Source: Prevotella melaninogenica (GTDB taxonomy: Bacteria > Bacteroidota > Bacteroidia > Bacteroidales > Bacteroidaceae). From it: DNA of 64,000 nt. Under the pieces are notes generated by a model. The model was given only the letters and a program-made list of their open reading frames with translations. It ran no database searches and was not told the origin of the DNA. This document shows positions 1 to 9,672 of the stretch, in pieces (position 1 is the first letter of the stretch; every line of letters starts with the position of its first letter). The DNA lies in contig NZ_CP072349.1 in the NCBI RefSeq assembly GCF_018127965.1, positions 872,001 to 936,000 of the forward strand, written 5' to 3'. A program made the translations under genes and the position numbers.

Positions 1-1250
1 AAATTGTTGTTGGACGTGATGCACGTATTTCTGGTCCAATGGTTAAGAATGTTGTATGCGGTACGCTGATGGGTATTGGTGCAGATGTTGTGAACATTGG
101 TTTGGCTACAACACCTACAACAGAGTTGGCTGTACGTATGAGTGGTGCAGATGGTGGTATCATTATCACTGCTTCTCACAATCCACGCCATTGGAATGCT
201 TTAAAACTTCTGAATGAGGAGGGTGAATTCCTTACAGCAGCTGATGGTGCTGAGATCTTGGATATTGCAGAGCGTGAGGACTTCGTTTATGCAGATGTAG
301 ATGGTTTGGGTAGTTATACTGATGACGATTCATTTGATGAGCGCCATATAGAAGAGGTGATGAACCTTGAATTGCTCGACCTTGAGGCTGTTAAGAAGCG
401 TAAGTTCCGTGTCGTTGTTGATGCTATTAACTCTGTTGGTGGTGTTATCCTGCCTAAGTTACTCGACCGTTTGGGCGTTGAGTATAAGTTCTTGAATGGA
501 GAAGCAACAGGTGACTTTGCTCACAATCCAGAGCCAATCGCAGCGAACCTCACAGGCATTATGGATGAGGTTGCTAAGGGTGGTTATGATTTGGGTATCG
601 TTGTTGACCCTGATGTAGACCGTTTGGCATTCATTCAGGAGGATGGTAAGATGTATGGTGAGGAGTACACACTCGTCACAGTGGCAGACTATATCCTCGA
701 GCATGTGAAGGGTAATACTGTTAGCAACCTCTCTTCTACTCGTGCTTTGCGTGATGTAACAGAGAAGCATGGCGGTAAGTATTATGCTTCTGCTGTTGGT
801 GAGGTGAATGTTACCACAAAGATGAAGGAAGTCGGTGCTGTTATCGGTGGTGAAGGTAATGGTGGTGTTATCTATCCAGAAAGCCATTATGGCCGTGATG
901 CCCTTGTTGGTATTGCGCTCTTCCTTAGCTCTTTGGCACAAAAAGGACTGAAGGCAAGCGAACTTCGCAAGACTTTCCCAGAGTATTTCATAGCAAAGAA
1001 TCGTATCGACCTTACTCCTGATACAGACGTTGATGCAATCCTTGTGCGTGTGAAAGAACTTTATGGACAGGAGAAGGATGTACAGGTAACTGATATAGAT
1101 GGTGTTAAGCTCGACTTCCCTGATGCTTGGGTTCATCTCCGTAAATCAAACACAGAGCCAATTATCCGTGTTTACAGTGAGGCTAACACAATGGAGGCTG
1201 CTGATGCATTAGGCAAGAAATTGATGCAGGTAGTTTACGATATGCAGTAA
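1..1250 (+). CDS. glmM: Phosphoglucosamine mutase / phosphomannomutase family protein, 5'-truncated by the window
   Basis: The reading frame is open from base 3, so the gene starts before the window and the ATG at 39 is internal. The alpha-D-phosphohexomutase signatures appear in order: the active-site serine loop TASHNP, the metal loop DPDVDRLAF (DxDxDR), the sugar-specificity loop GEGNGG and the C-terminal phosphate-binding loop RKSNTEPIIRVYSEA. The family moves phosphate between C6 and C1 of a hexose phosphate, feeding UDP-GlcNAc or GDP-mannose synthesis in the cytoplasm. Bacteroidales proteins of this type are usually annotated GlmM, but the motifs alone do not exclude a phosphomannomutase. 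A strong hairpin terminator follows the stop by about 25 bp. Confidence 0.85.
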   Translation, partial: IVVGRDARISGPMVKNVVCGTLMGIGADVVNIGLATTPTTELAVRMSGADGGIIITASHNPRHWNALKLLNEEGEFLTAADGAEILDIAEREDFVYADVDGLGSYTDDDSFDERHIEEVMNLELLDLEAVKKRKFRVVVDAINSVGGVILPKLLDRLGVEYKFLNGEATGDFAHNPEPIAANLTGIMDEVAKGGYDLGIVVDPDVDRLAFIQEDGKMYGEEYTLVTVADYILEHVKGNTVSNLSSTRALRDVTEKHGGKYYASAVGEVNVTTKMKEVGAVIGGEGNGGVIYPESHYGRDALVGIALFLSSLAQKGLKASELRKTFPEYFIAKNRIDLTPDTDVDAILVRVKELYGQEKDVQVTDIDGVKLDFPDAWVHLRKSNTEPIIRVYSEANTMEAADALGKKLMQVVYDMQ

Positions 1251-1274
1251 ACTTCACCTTGCGATATATAGAAG

Positions 1275-1316
1275 AAGAGGATACTTTGGAAATGTTCCGA
1301 AGTATCCTCTTTTTCA
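1275..1316 (+). terminator. Rho-independent terminator after the phosphohexomutase gene
   Basis: A 17-bp stem (1275-1291 with 1295-1311, one T-G wobble) closes on a 3-nt loop and runs into a short T tract. The outer 12 bp pair perfectly. Confidence 0.9.
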
Positions 1317-1417
1317 TTGATAGCCTTATTGTTCCAGCTTTTAGCTCAGCTTTAGTATCTGAATCTGATGAGTTATAAAGTGTAAAGAAGTCTGATTTAT
1401 AATCCGATATATGCTCT

Positions 1418-1495
1418 TTCAATCTTGTGTTTAGCTACAACACAAGTTGTGTTTACTACGAACACGCCTCGTGCTGACATATAGCACGAAAGGAA
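1418..1495. repeat. 22-bp-phased quasi-palindrome array, copy 1 of 6
   Basis: ACAC-N5-GTGT-like cores start at 1440, 1462 and 1484, exactly 22 bp apart, and a half unit lies upstream near 1427. It sits in the 579-bp gene-free stretch 1251-1829, which otherwise holds the terminator, the promoter near 1753 and nothing else recognised. Confidence 0.75.
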
Positions 1496-1752
1496 AAATG
1501 CATATATTTTCCATGCGAAGATGGGGTATTAGACGTTTGAATATAATGAACTATAAGATTTAGTGTGAACTTCTCTTTGGAGAAACGTTGTATTGATGCG
1601 TGGAAGATAGAGCCTGCTGTGTAAGTGGGATTTTACTATTAAAGGTCAGTTGATCAACTCTTTTCATTTTTATGCTACTCTTTCGCAGGTTGTTGTCGAC
1701 CTCAATTGGAAAAATAAGTATTACTTTCTAATATTATTTATCGTCTTTTTAC

Positions 1753-1783
1753 TTGCTTTTTTCCTATTTAATTTCTTACTTTG
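1753..1783 (+). promoter_or_regulatory. Candidate promoter of the outer-membrane barrel gene
   Basis: TTG at 1753-1755, a 20-bp spacer and TTACTTTG at 1776-1783 match the Bacteroidetes -33/-7 pattern (one mismatch in TAnnTTTG). The predicted start lies about 40 nt before the ATG at 1830. Confidence 0.55.
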
Positions 1784-1829
1784 TAACGATAGTTACACTC
1801 TTGTATATGCGTAAACAATAGTAGGTAAG

Positions 1830-3872
1830 ATGGATAAAACGAAGATTATTTGTACAATCTTAGGTATGATGACACTTCCTGTTGCAGCACAGACAGATTC
1901 TGTTTCAAAGAATGTTCTGCTGAAGGAGGTGGTTGTTGCAGGTGATATGGTAAAACGAGAGGTGGACTATATCAATTGTATTCCTACCCCAAAACAGCGG
2001 AAGCATGCTCATTCAGGTTTTGACCTTGTAAAGAATATGATGTTAGCAGGTGTCAATGTAGATGTAGAGAATGGTGTTATAACGACGCCAGTAGGATTAG
2101 CAACGTTATATATCAACGGAAGTAAGGCTTCTGTGAGAGAGATAGCTACGTTGCGCCCAAAGGATATTCTTCGTGTTGAATACTATGATATGCCTACGGG
2201 AAAGTATGCAAATGACAAGGCTGTGATGAACTATATTGTCAAGAATTACACCTCGGGAGGTTATACACAGATAGAGGCTCTGCAGGGAGTGGGCTATCTG
2301 AAAGGTGATTACAACCTTATATCAAAGTATAGCCTTGGGCATTATAACATTAATCTTTGGGCTGGTACTAATGTACAGAATCCTAAGATTTACGGTGAGA
2401 CTACGACGGATTATCTGCTGGATAACCCTATCCACAAGCAAGAGTCAGCGTATGATACAGATTTGAAGAGTATCGGACGTTATGTTAATGCCAGTCTTAG
2501 TCGGAGAACAGAGCGTACAACGTGGATGCTTAGAGGCGGTATTGAGGTCAGTACAAGCCGTGATGATGTTCTGAATGGTAGTTTGGTATATACAGGCTAT
2601 ACCGTTCCGTTGGCATTTACCAATAATGTTATTGAACGCGATAAGACAATAAAGCCCTCTCTTTTTCTGTACTTTAACCGAAACTTCAAGGGTGGAAAGA
2701 GTCTTGAATGTTCGTTGGATGGTTATTATGCACGTAATACTTATAAGCGTAATAGCCTTGAAGACAGAGTTTTCTTAAGTGACGTGAAAGAAGATTATAC
2801 GTATTTAAACCTAAATTCAAGCTTTGTGATGCCCCTTCCCAAGGGACATAATCTAACGTTTAGTCTGATTGAATTCTTGAAGATAAGTCAAGATGAGTAT
2901 AGAGGTAGTTCTCCGAGTCTGCAGCATCTGCAGTCTTCTGAATCCTTGTTTTTTGTTGATTATGCGAAGCGGTGGGGGAGAAAGGTGATGTTGGTAGCTC
3001 GTCCTGGTGTGTCTTACCTTGCCTACAAGTTGCGTGGAGAGCAGGAGGTGACACATCTGGCACCACGTTTTTACTCAATGTTTTCGTGGAGTCCAAATCA
3101 GCATCAGGCTTTACAACTGTTCTTTGCCTTAGGGAATACGTTCCCGACACTGAATACTGTGAATGCTGCAGAGCAACAGGTAGATCGTGTCTTGGTGCGC
3201 CGTGGTAACCCTACGATGGATAATTCCACGCTGCTTGGTCCTGCTTTGACTTATTCACTCACCTTTAAGAAGTGGTCTGCCTTACTTTCTGCCAACTATG
3301 AATATATGAGTAATGCTATTACCAATGTTTTTCTAAAAGATAATAACAGACTGATAAATACTTATTCGAGCGATACACGCTATCATCAGTACCAACTGTT
3401 GTTCTCTGCAACGTGGAAGCCTATGAGTGATTTCAATGTGAAATGGGAGGGTGGATATGATTATTACCGTGTAAGTGGAGCTGCCGACGAACGTTTAGGA
3501 TGCTGTTATGCACGTATGGAAACTCATTATTACTTGGGCGATTTCTCGCTCTCAGCTTCTGCACAGACGGCTCGCAAAGATTTGATGGGTTGTCAGGAAC
3601 GTGTACACCAACCATTCCTCTATGATTTATCAGCAGAGTGGAGTCACGGAAATCTGTCAGTAGTCGTTACTGCACGAAATCTCTTTATACAAGGAAATGA
3701 GCGTACACGAAGTTTATTAGCCTCTAACTACCAGTGTTATGGGCGTGATGTTAGCGAACGGGATAATTCTTTTGCTTCTGTAAAAGTTGCCTATTCTCTT
3801 GACTATGGTAAGAAGGTTAACCATTCTCCTAAGTATGAATCGAAGGCTGCAGAAAGCTCAATCCTGAAGTGA
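1830..3872 (+). CDS. TonB-dependent-receptor-like outer-membrane beta-barrel protein
   Basis: A 680-residue secreted protein. A short signal peptide ends near PVAAQ (residues 17-21). A plug-like segment follows (about 30-140, with LYINGSKASVREIATL and a VEYYDMPTGKY stretch), then a long region of alternating aromatic beta-strands typical of outer-membrane barrels of the OMP_b-brl_3 / TonB-receptor type. It lacks the N-terminal carboxypeptidase-regulatory-like domain that most SusC proteins carry, and no SusD partner is adjacent. It is therefore probably a stand-alone transporter or signalling barrel. The substrate cannot be inferred. The gene is flanked by its own promoter and a tandem-hairpin region, so it looks monocistronic. 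Confidence 0.75.
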   Translation: MDKTKIICTILGMMTLPVAAQTDSVSKNVLLKEVVVAGDMVKREVDYINCIPTPKQRKHAHSGFDLVKNMMLAGVNVDVENGVITTPVGLATLYINGSKASVREIATLRPKDILRVEYYDMPTGKYANDKAVMNYIVKNYTSGGYTQIEALQGVGYLKGDYNLISKYSLGHYNINLWAGTNVQNPKIYGETTTDYLLDNPIHKQESAYDTDLKSIGRYVNASLSRRTERTTWMLRGGIEVSTSRDDVLNGSLVYTGYTVPLAFTNNVIERDKTIKPSLFLYFNRNFKGGKSLECSLDGYYARNTYKRNSLEDRVFLSDVKEDYTYLNLNSSFVMPLPKGHNLTFSLIEFLKISQDEYRGSSPSLQHLQSSESLFFVDYAKRWGRKVMLVARPGVSYLAYKLRGEQEVTHLAPRFYSMFSWSPNQHQALQLFFALGNTFPTLNTVNAAEQQVDRVLVRRGNPTMDNSTLLGPALTYSLTFKKWSALLSANYEYMSNAITNVFLKDNNRLINTYSSDTRYHQYQLLFSATWKPMSDFNVKWEGGYDYYRVSGAADERLGCCYARMETHYYLGDFSLSASAQTARKDLMGCQERVHQPFLYDLSAEWSHGNLSVVVTARNLFIQGNERTRSLLASNYQCYGRDVSERDNSFASVKVAYSLDYGKKVNHSPKYESKAAESSILK

Positions 3873-3895
3873 TGAGTATATACAGCGTAGATTAT

Positions 3896-3950
3896 TGGTC
3901 TATTTAATCTCCTTTTTGGAGTTTAGTAGACCACAATTTGTGGTGCTTTT
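3896..3950 (+). terminator. Tandem hairpins after the barrel gene, possible terminator
   Basis: TGGTCTA (3896-3902) pairs with TAGACCA (3927-3933), enclosing CTCC/GGAG. Immediately after comes CCACA-ATT-TGTGG and a short T run. The structure is bulged, so the call is moderate. Confidence 0.45.
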
Positions 3951-3964
3951 CAGAAAAAGATTGT

Positions 3965-4310
3965 GGCTCTTCTGAAATATGTAGTGATAAACTAAAAGTC
4001 TTATATAATAGGCACACGGAGTCACGGAGGGGACGGAGGAAAACGCAATGTCACGGAGGCATCGACGGCACAAAGAGCTACGGAGGTATAGCGTATAGAT
4101 TCTTGATAACTATTTTGAAGTAAACGCTTTGTATATAAATTGCTAATAGAATTGGCAAACAAGCTCCGTCGCTCTATGCACCGACGATGCCTCCGTGACT
4201 TCCATTGCTTTGTTTTAATAATCCTCCGTTCTCTTCGTGCCTCCGTGTGACATTGCTTCAAACTTTAAACACAAATGGCAAACCTTATCACTCCAAAATC
4301 CTGAAGCCCC
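3965..4310. mobile_element. MITE-like non-coding element, copy 1 (346 bp)
   Basis: It shares most of its sequence, and its exact length of 346 bp, with 22377-22722 in the same orientation. The ends are imperfect inverted repeats: the left end reads GGCTCTTCTG and then AGTGATAA, and the right end reversed reads GGGGCTTCAG and then AGTGATAA. The interior holds several CACGGAG motifs and a long self-complementary core (CACGGAGGCATCG against CGATGCCTCCGTG). No credible protein is encoded. The translation conserved between copies reflects the DNA repeat. It fills much of the 719-bp gene-free stretch 3873-4591. Confidence 0.7.
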
Positions 4311-4355
4311 ATTGTTTATAATGACCGTTTCTTGTAATATTTGGGTTTAAGATTT
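4311..4355. repeat. Dispersed short repeat TAATGACCG..TTTGGGTTTAA, copy 1 of 3
   Basis: The block directly beyond the MITE-like element resembles 22276-22322 and 30348-30395 (shared order ATTG, TAATGACC, TTTGGGTT, AAA). This copy is the most diverged. Confidence 0.4.
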
Positions 4356-4447
4356 CTCTTCCTTTATACGTGAGTTATTTGCGTATTAATATATACAAGA
4401 ATCAAGTCAATAAGAAGTTTATTCTCCATCTCCATTTATTTTGTTGA

Positions 4448-4520
4448 CACTCCGCACGTGTGGTGTTGATGCTCCGCACTATTGGTGCGAGTTGTTAGCA
4501 CCAATGGTGCGGAGCACTAA
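4448..4520. repeat. 22-bp-phased quasi-palindrome array, copy 2 of 6
   Basis: GCAC-N5-GTGY cores start at 4454, 4476 and 4498, exactly 22 bp apart. It lies between two convergent genes, about 70 bp beyond the stop of the DUF4132 gene. Confidence 0.8.
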
Positions 4521-4591
4521 ATACAATGCTATGGATAGCCTTTTTGGCTATGCTTTACCATAGATAGAGTTATTAGGAATAGGTTATAACG

Positions 4592-7500
4592 CTATTCTCG
4601 TTTAATCCATTTTAGAATTGTTGGGTCTTTTAACTTATTATCTTCTGCAAGGAGTACCATTTTGGAAACAATCTCCACGGTCTTTGGGTCTTCATCCATA
4701 AATGGGAGATAGAGTTTCCCACGGTGCTGACTGTGTACAGGAATGATAGGAATCTCTACGCCACCGACTTGACGCACATTGCCTGAACCGAGGTGGATAG
4801 TATAGTCGGCAAGTGAGCCTTTGACGTGAATAAAGTTGTCAGAAACTGTTACATTCTTCAATTTCATTAGCTCGGCAGTACATTTGATAATAGCTGCACG
4901 CAGTTCCTTCGTTGAGTTTCCCGTTTCTGGGTCGACACCACCGACGAAGGCAATGCTAACCGTCATGTCTACATCACGCATCACTTCGCTGTAGAGAATT
5001 GGGTCAATATCCGCAATCTTCAGTCGATTGTAAGTGCGTGTAGATGAGAAGTAGACATACTCAATGGCTGGTGCTTCTATATCAGCAGGAGTAAACCAGT
5101 TGGCTTGTGCATAAAGTTCCACCGAGATTCCTTGGCGATAGAATACCTTGCGCAGCCCTCCTTCATAGTCTGCACTCCATCCACGGCTACGCAATGCAGC
5201 TGCTGCCTGCTTCACCTGAATCTGATATCCACTGTAACGAAGTGACTCGTTTTGTCCTGCTTCATCAGGTGTCGGGATGTAAATCTCACGGAATATCTGT
5301 TTGAAAGGTTGTATAATCTTCTTGCTGAAGACGAAGTGTTGCCACGCTGACCACGTGCCGTCGGCATAGAGTTGCTGGGCGTGGGTAATGGTAATGGGTT
5401 CGTCTGCTTTTATCTTCTGGACGCCATTGAGCGTCTCCAGTCCCTCGTCGGTATAGAAACCTGTGGTTGTTCCTTGCCGGAGGAGCAGTAGTCGGAACAT
5501 CGGACTGACGATAGGATTCTCAGCAATCACCTTTACATCCTGTGGGCGTAATGGTGTCTGGCGTATCATCATATCCTCCATAATCGTGCGGGCACGCTTT
5601 CTCTGCTTTGTCCACTCCTTGCCCATAGCGGCAATATTGAGGTAGTCAGGGTGCTTCTTAATCTTTGCAGGTACCGTTTTCAGCACCTTCTCACCTTGTT
5701 GAATGATGAGTTTGTTGGTGCCATCCTCTGCTAACTGTAGTCTCAGTGTGTATCCCTCCACGTTGATTCCTTGCAGGAAAGCAGCGTTGTCAGTCACCTG
5801 CTGGCTCTCCATACGCCACGTTAGCTGTATCGGGTCAGCATATCCGGCACCGCGTGAGAGGTTGAGTAAGGCAATCTCACATACTCTCTTCTCTGATGCT
5901 TGACGCTGTGCGCCATACTGCTTAGACTCTTTCAGAAAGGCTTGTATAAGCTGATAGCGTCGTTGCAAAGCCTTGTCACTCTTGTCTGGAATCAGTCCTA
6001 ATGAACATACGGCATCCTTGTTGCGCTTGGAGTGTATCTGTTCTGTGATGGTTTCTTCGTCTATCTTGCCGAGAGCCGTGTCTGCAAAGCGACGTGCCCG
6101 ACTGTGATAGTTGCTGTTTCCGATGTATCGTGCAGCCTTGTAGAATAGGTCGAAACGCTTTTCTCCAACCACAGTGTAAGCCTCGTGGAAGAGTTTTTCG
6201 TCAAAGGCTCCATCGGCAAGATCAGCTGGGTCGAGGTCGGTGAAGAGTGCCGTTGCAGCCCTCTTCTCGTCTTCACCCATCTCCTTTGTGTGTGCAATGA
6301 AGTAGTAATAGGCAAGATCGAAGCCTTCCCAGTTGAGATACGCTTTGATAAGTGGAACCCACTGCGGTGCAAAATACGCTAACTCTAAGAGTCTGTCGTC
6401 TTTGATTGTCTTAAGTATTTCTGGCGTATCTGTTTCGAGTGGGAAGGTACGCTCAATGATATCGGTTAGCACTGCACGCTTTTCAGTGCCGTAGCTACTT
6501 GCTATCAGGTGGTCTTTGCCCAATGCCTTCATTGCTGTAACCATATATTCAGCACCCTGAAGTACCATTGCGTTACTTATACGGATGATGATATTAGAGG
6601 ATGTTGTCGGTGCATTGAGGCGCGTCATTTCAATATTGAAGAGGTGTTGAGCTATCTTATTGATGATTCTCTCCAGATTCTTGTAAGTATGTTTGCCATA
6701 ACGTGCGTCAACATTCTTCTCATCTTCATATTGCAAAGTAAGTCGGTGCCCTCGTGTATTATAGATATAATCTCCTGCATTACGTAGTTCTTCTCCTTCG
6801 TCATTCAAAAGAAACTCCATAAAGGCATCGTCAGACAGCTTACCTTGAAGGTTGTAACGCGACAATATGAGTGCATCAATCGTATAGTATGAATAGTATA
6901 GGTTCTTATCCAGTCGGGCTATTGGCGCATACTTCCCATACATTGCCATTGACATATCTGCAAAGAGTTTGAAATCTTCTTCTGTCCTCCAGTTTTTTTC
7001 TGCGAACCTCATTGCCATGTGAAAGAGCCTGCTATGGAACACGTGTCCATCATCGTTTGAACCATGACGGAAATTTCTTATGTACTTATTAGTCGGACAG
7101 TGGAAGAAAATCAGTGCGAGAAGGGTATAGGCTTGGCGGAAAATCTGGGAAGGATTCTTCTTTCCTAAATCATCGAGCAAAGTCTGTATGATAAGCTGGA
7201 AATGGCTGGTATATTTCCAACTTTCTATGTCTTTCACATTCTTGAATGGATAGTTGTCTGCATCCAGTTCCACAATTTCTCTGCTATAGCTGTCATCAAG
7301 TACAGAAAGCATTATATCGATACCTAACAGGTCCTCGTCTTTGAGGGGATGAGCCGCAAGAAAACCTTTCCAGAGTTCAGGATAAGGAAGTGTATCAAGG
7401 GTATGCTCGTCAGACGTAAAGGAAAGATAACTGTCACCAATTGTTTGGGTTCCTCCCCAATAGCTCTTATACTCCTTGTCAGCATTGTCTTCTATAATCT

Positions 7501-9532
7501 TTTCCAGTTCGGTGTATAGCTTGTGAAGTTCGTCAATGGTGTAGGTAAAGACAGAGCCTGCATCTGCACGCTTTTTGCCGGTAATCTTATTGAATACCTT
7601 ACCAAGGAACGACTGTGAATCGTTCTTTGTCAGGAATGGATCAGATAGCTTAATGGTCGGAATGTCTCCTGTCTTGTACAGACCGTAACCGCCTTCTGCA
7701 CCGGGATAGGTTGTAGGAGCAGTTGTACTTGCCTCTTCACTCGTAGGAGCAAAGTCCTTTGTAAGTTGTTTGCTACCTTCCCTAAGCTCAGTCAAAGCTG
7801 CTGTTATATAGTCTCCCTTCGTTGTCTGCAAGCGCTCGTATGATGCTTTCAGCTGTTCGTAGGGCAACGTAAGCAGTATGCGTACAGCCATACTTCGTGT
7901 GTCAGAAACCTTGGATTTTAGCTTCTTCTCTATCTCCTTGATATCTGTTGTAGTAAATTCTTCCTTGGAGAAGAAAGTCAAGAGAAAGTCAAAACCCTCT
8001 TTCTCATAGCCAAAGATATTCTTAACAAGGAACTGACGGCGTGCTTCAGGACTGCCTAAGGGGTAATATTCCTTCATAAAGGTGTATAAAGGATTCTTTT
8101 TCTCATCCTCTTGGCTATAGTTATAATATCTTATGAAGTACACTCCCCAGTTAGGTATCTTCTCAAGAAGAATATGGTCAATCGTTTCCTGTGTCTTCAT
8201 TTGGCTGGCAAGTACCCACAGAGCATTGATGAAGTGTTCGTGTGAAAGACGGATATTGAACCATTCAAAGCCTTTGAAAGTGAAGTCCGTGTTATTCTTA
8301 ACCTCCTTCTCCCATTTCGCAATCTTATCAAAAAACTTTTGGAAAAGTTCACGTTGCTTTCCCGAAACGCGGTCAACCTTTCCATATTCATACTTCTCCT
8401 CCCTGGCTGTACAACTTAATTGTTGTATGAAGAAAGCCTTTGTGAAAGGATCATCCAGATGCTTTGCAAAGAACTCGAGGTGGTCAGTAACTTTGAAATG
8501 ACTTGAACGGTCAAGATAGTAGATGGCTGCAATACGGTTCTGAAGAGGGGTATCGCCATCAATAAACTGTAAGGCATCACGCTGTGCAATACTGAAATCC
8601 TCAGCGCCAGCCGTATATAAAGCGACGTAAACGAGTAATGCATTCGGACCCGTATAGGCTTTTACTCGTTCCTCTGGGTGAGTTAAGAACAGATGAATTC
8701 CTTCGAAGATCGTTTTGATATCCTTGTCGGTAACAGACTCATAGCCGATGCCAGCCCATGTCTGAACAGATCGTCTAACGGAGCTATAACGCAGAAGGCC
8801 TTCTTCGGCAATGACATCCAGCATCCGTTTATAGAATGTCAGGCTGTATTCATTACCACATTCTACAATACTTTGGCGCAGACCCTCCTGTAGTTTTGCA
8901 GCCCTCAGCACGTTGAGTAGGAGGGTATGCAACTCCTCGTTGTTATTAGACTCTATGGCTGTGATGAGGCTTTGCGTAAGGATTCCGACGTTATTTTCAC
9001 TGGTCAGTACCTCTTTCACAGCTTCGATAGTTTCTGGCTTACCCTGCTGGATAGCAGCTGTAAGTACAGGAGTAAATGAGAGATAATAGTTGGTTATGTC
9101 AGGGTATTGTCCACGGATTAGCTCGTCAATCGTGAGACCGTAGGCAGCTGCGGCAAAGAAGGCACGCATTGTGTCAGATATATCATCTGCTATCTCCTGT
9201 AAATCAATATCACCTCTCACATCTATACGATAGATCCCTTTCGTATGAGAGAGTTCTTCAAGCTGCTTTAAATGTAGTTCTAAAAGCTGAGAATAGTTCT
9301 TTGGAAGAATGTGAGGAAGGTTTGCACCTGCAGAGATAAGTTCCTTTATGGTACGGAAAGGAATCCTCTCTTCGTCATAACCTTTGTAAAAAACATTTCG
9401 GTAGTAATTGAATTGATAGTCTTCTTCCTTGCATGTGTTTACAAATCTTTTCTCCCATATATTGCATTGGGATAGGTTGATGCCATTGATATATTGCGAA
9501 CAGTGTTCCTGTAACTCCTTCTTTGTTTTCAT
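4592..9532 (-). CDS. Giant DUF4132 / MolR-like protein
   Basis: A 1646-residue protein without signal peptide or membrane spans, so probably cytoplasmic. The N-terminal two thirds are helical and look like degenerate repeats. A proline/threonine-rich linker lies near residue 600. The region about 1240-1420 (WTKQRKRARTIMEDM, then HAQQLYADGTWSAW and KKIIQPFKQIFREIY) matches my recollection of the DUF4132 family that includes E. coli MolR. The last 90 residues (IHLGSGNVR, LYLPFMDEDPKT, LAEDNKLKDPTIL) are the conserved tail of that family. The biochemical role is unknown. MolR-type proteins often sit with MoxR ATPase and VWA genes, and none is nearby here. A 134-residue gene lies 140 bp upstream on the same strand and is probably co-transcribed. 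Confidence 0.8.
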   Translation of the reverse strand: MKTKKELQEHCSQYINGINLSQCNIWEKRFVNTCKEEDYQFNYYRNVFYKGYDEERIPFRTIKELISAGANLPHILPKNYSQLLELHLKQLEELSHTKGIYRIDVRGDIDLQEIADDISDTMRAFFAAAAYGLTIDELIRGQYPDITNYYLSFTPVLTAAIQQGKPETIEAVKEVLTSENNVGILTQSLITAIESNNNEELHTLLLNVLRAAKLQEGLRQSIVECGNEYSLTFYKRMLDVIAEEGLLRYSSVRRSVQTWAGIGYESVTDKDIKTIFEGIHLFLTHPEERVKAYTGPNALLVYVALYTAGAEDFSIAQRDALQFIDGDTPLQNRIAAIYYLDRSSHFKVTDHLEFFAKHLDDPFTKAFFIQQLSCTAREEKYEYGKVDRVSGKQRELFQKFFDKIAKWEKEVKNNTDFTFKGFEWFNIRLSHEHFINALWVLASQMKTQETIDHILLEKIPNWGVYFIRYYNYSQEDEKKNPLYTFMKEYYPLGSPEARRQFLVKNIFGYEKEGFDFLLTFFSKEEFTTTDIKEIEKKLKSKVSDTRSMAVRILLTLPYEQLKASYERLQTTKGDYITAALTELREGSKQLTKDFAPTSEEASTTAPTTYPGAEGGYGLYKTGDIPTIKLSDPFLTKNDSQSFLGKVFNKITGKKRADAGSVFTYTIDELHKLYTELEKIIEDNADKEYKSYWGGTQTIGDSYLSFTSDEHTLDTLPYPELWKGFLAAHPLKDEDLLGIDIMLSVLDDSYSREIVELDADNYPFKNVKDIESWKYTSHFQLIIQTLLDDLGKKNPSQIFRQAYTLLALIFFHCPTNKYIRNFRHGSNDDGHVFHSRLFHMAMRFAEKNWRTEEDFKLFADMSMAMYGKYAPIARLDKNLYYSYYTIDALILSRYNLQGKLSDDAFMEFLLNDEGEELRNAGDYIYNTRGHRLTLQYEDEKNVDARYGKHTYKNLERIINKIAQHLFNIEMTRLNAPTTSSNIIIRISNAMVLQGAEYMVTAMKALGKDHLIASSYGTEKRAVLTDIIERTFPLETDTPEILKTIKDDRLLELAYFAPQWVPLIKAYLNWEGFDLAYYYFIAHTKEMGEDEKRAATALFTDLDPADLADGAFDEKLFHEAYTVVGEKRFDLFYKAARYIGNSNYHSRARRFADTALGKIDEETITEQIHSKRNKDAVCSLGLIPDKSDKALQRRYQLIQAFLKESKQYGAQRQASEKRVCEIALLNLSRGAGYADPIQLTWRMESQQVTDNAAFLQGINVEGYTLRLQLAEDGTNKLIIQQGEKVLKTVPAKIKKHPDYLNIAAMGKEWTKQRKRARTIMEDMMIRQTPLRPQDVKVIAENPIVSPMFRLLLLRQGTTTGFYTDEGLETLNGVQKIKADEPITITHAQQLYADGTWSAWQHFVFSKKIIQPFKQIFREIYIPTPDEAGQNESLRYSGYQIQVKQAAAALRSRGWSADYEGGLRKVFYRQGISVELYAQANWFTPADIEAPAIEYVYFSSTRTYNRLKIADIDPILYSEVMRDVDMTVSIAFVGGVDPETGNSTKELRAAIIKCTAELMKLKNVTVSDNFIHVKGSLADYTIHLGSGNVRQVGGVEIPIIPVHSQHRGKLYLPFMDEDPKTVEIVSKMVLLAEDNKLKDPTILKWIKRE

Positions 9533-9672
9533 ATTTTATTTCTTTCAATAAGTTTTTAGATGGTAAATACGTTCCAGCCAATGCGAATTTGCTGGTTAGT
9601 AAGACTTATAAAGTAGTGATCTTTGCTGAATCTAATACTTTTTCCCTCACTATTTTCTCTCTAAGTTTAACC

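Noticed and set aside
4022..4261. Open frame inside the MITE-like element (and its equivalent at 22328-22693)
   Set aside because: The translated similarity between the copies follows from the DNA repeat. The sequence is arginine/histidine-rich with no family likeness and no promoter.
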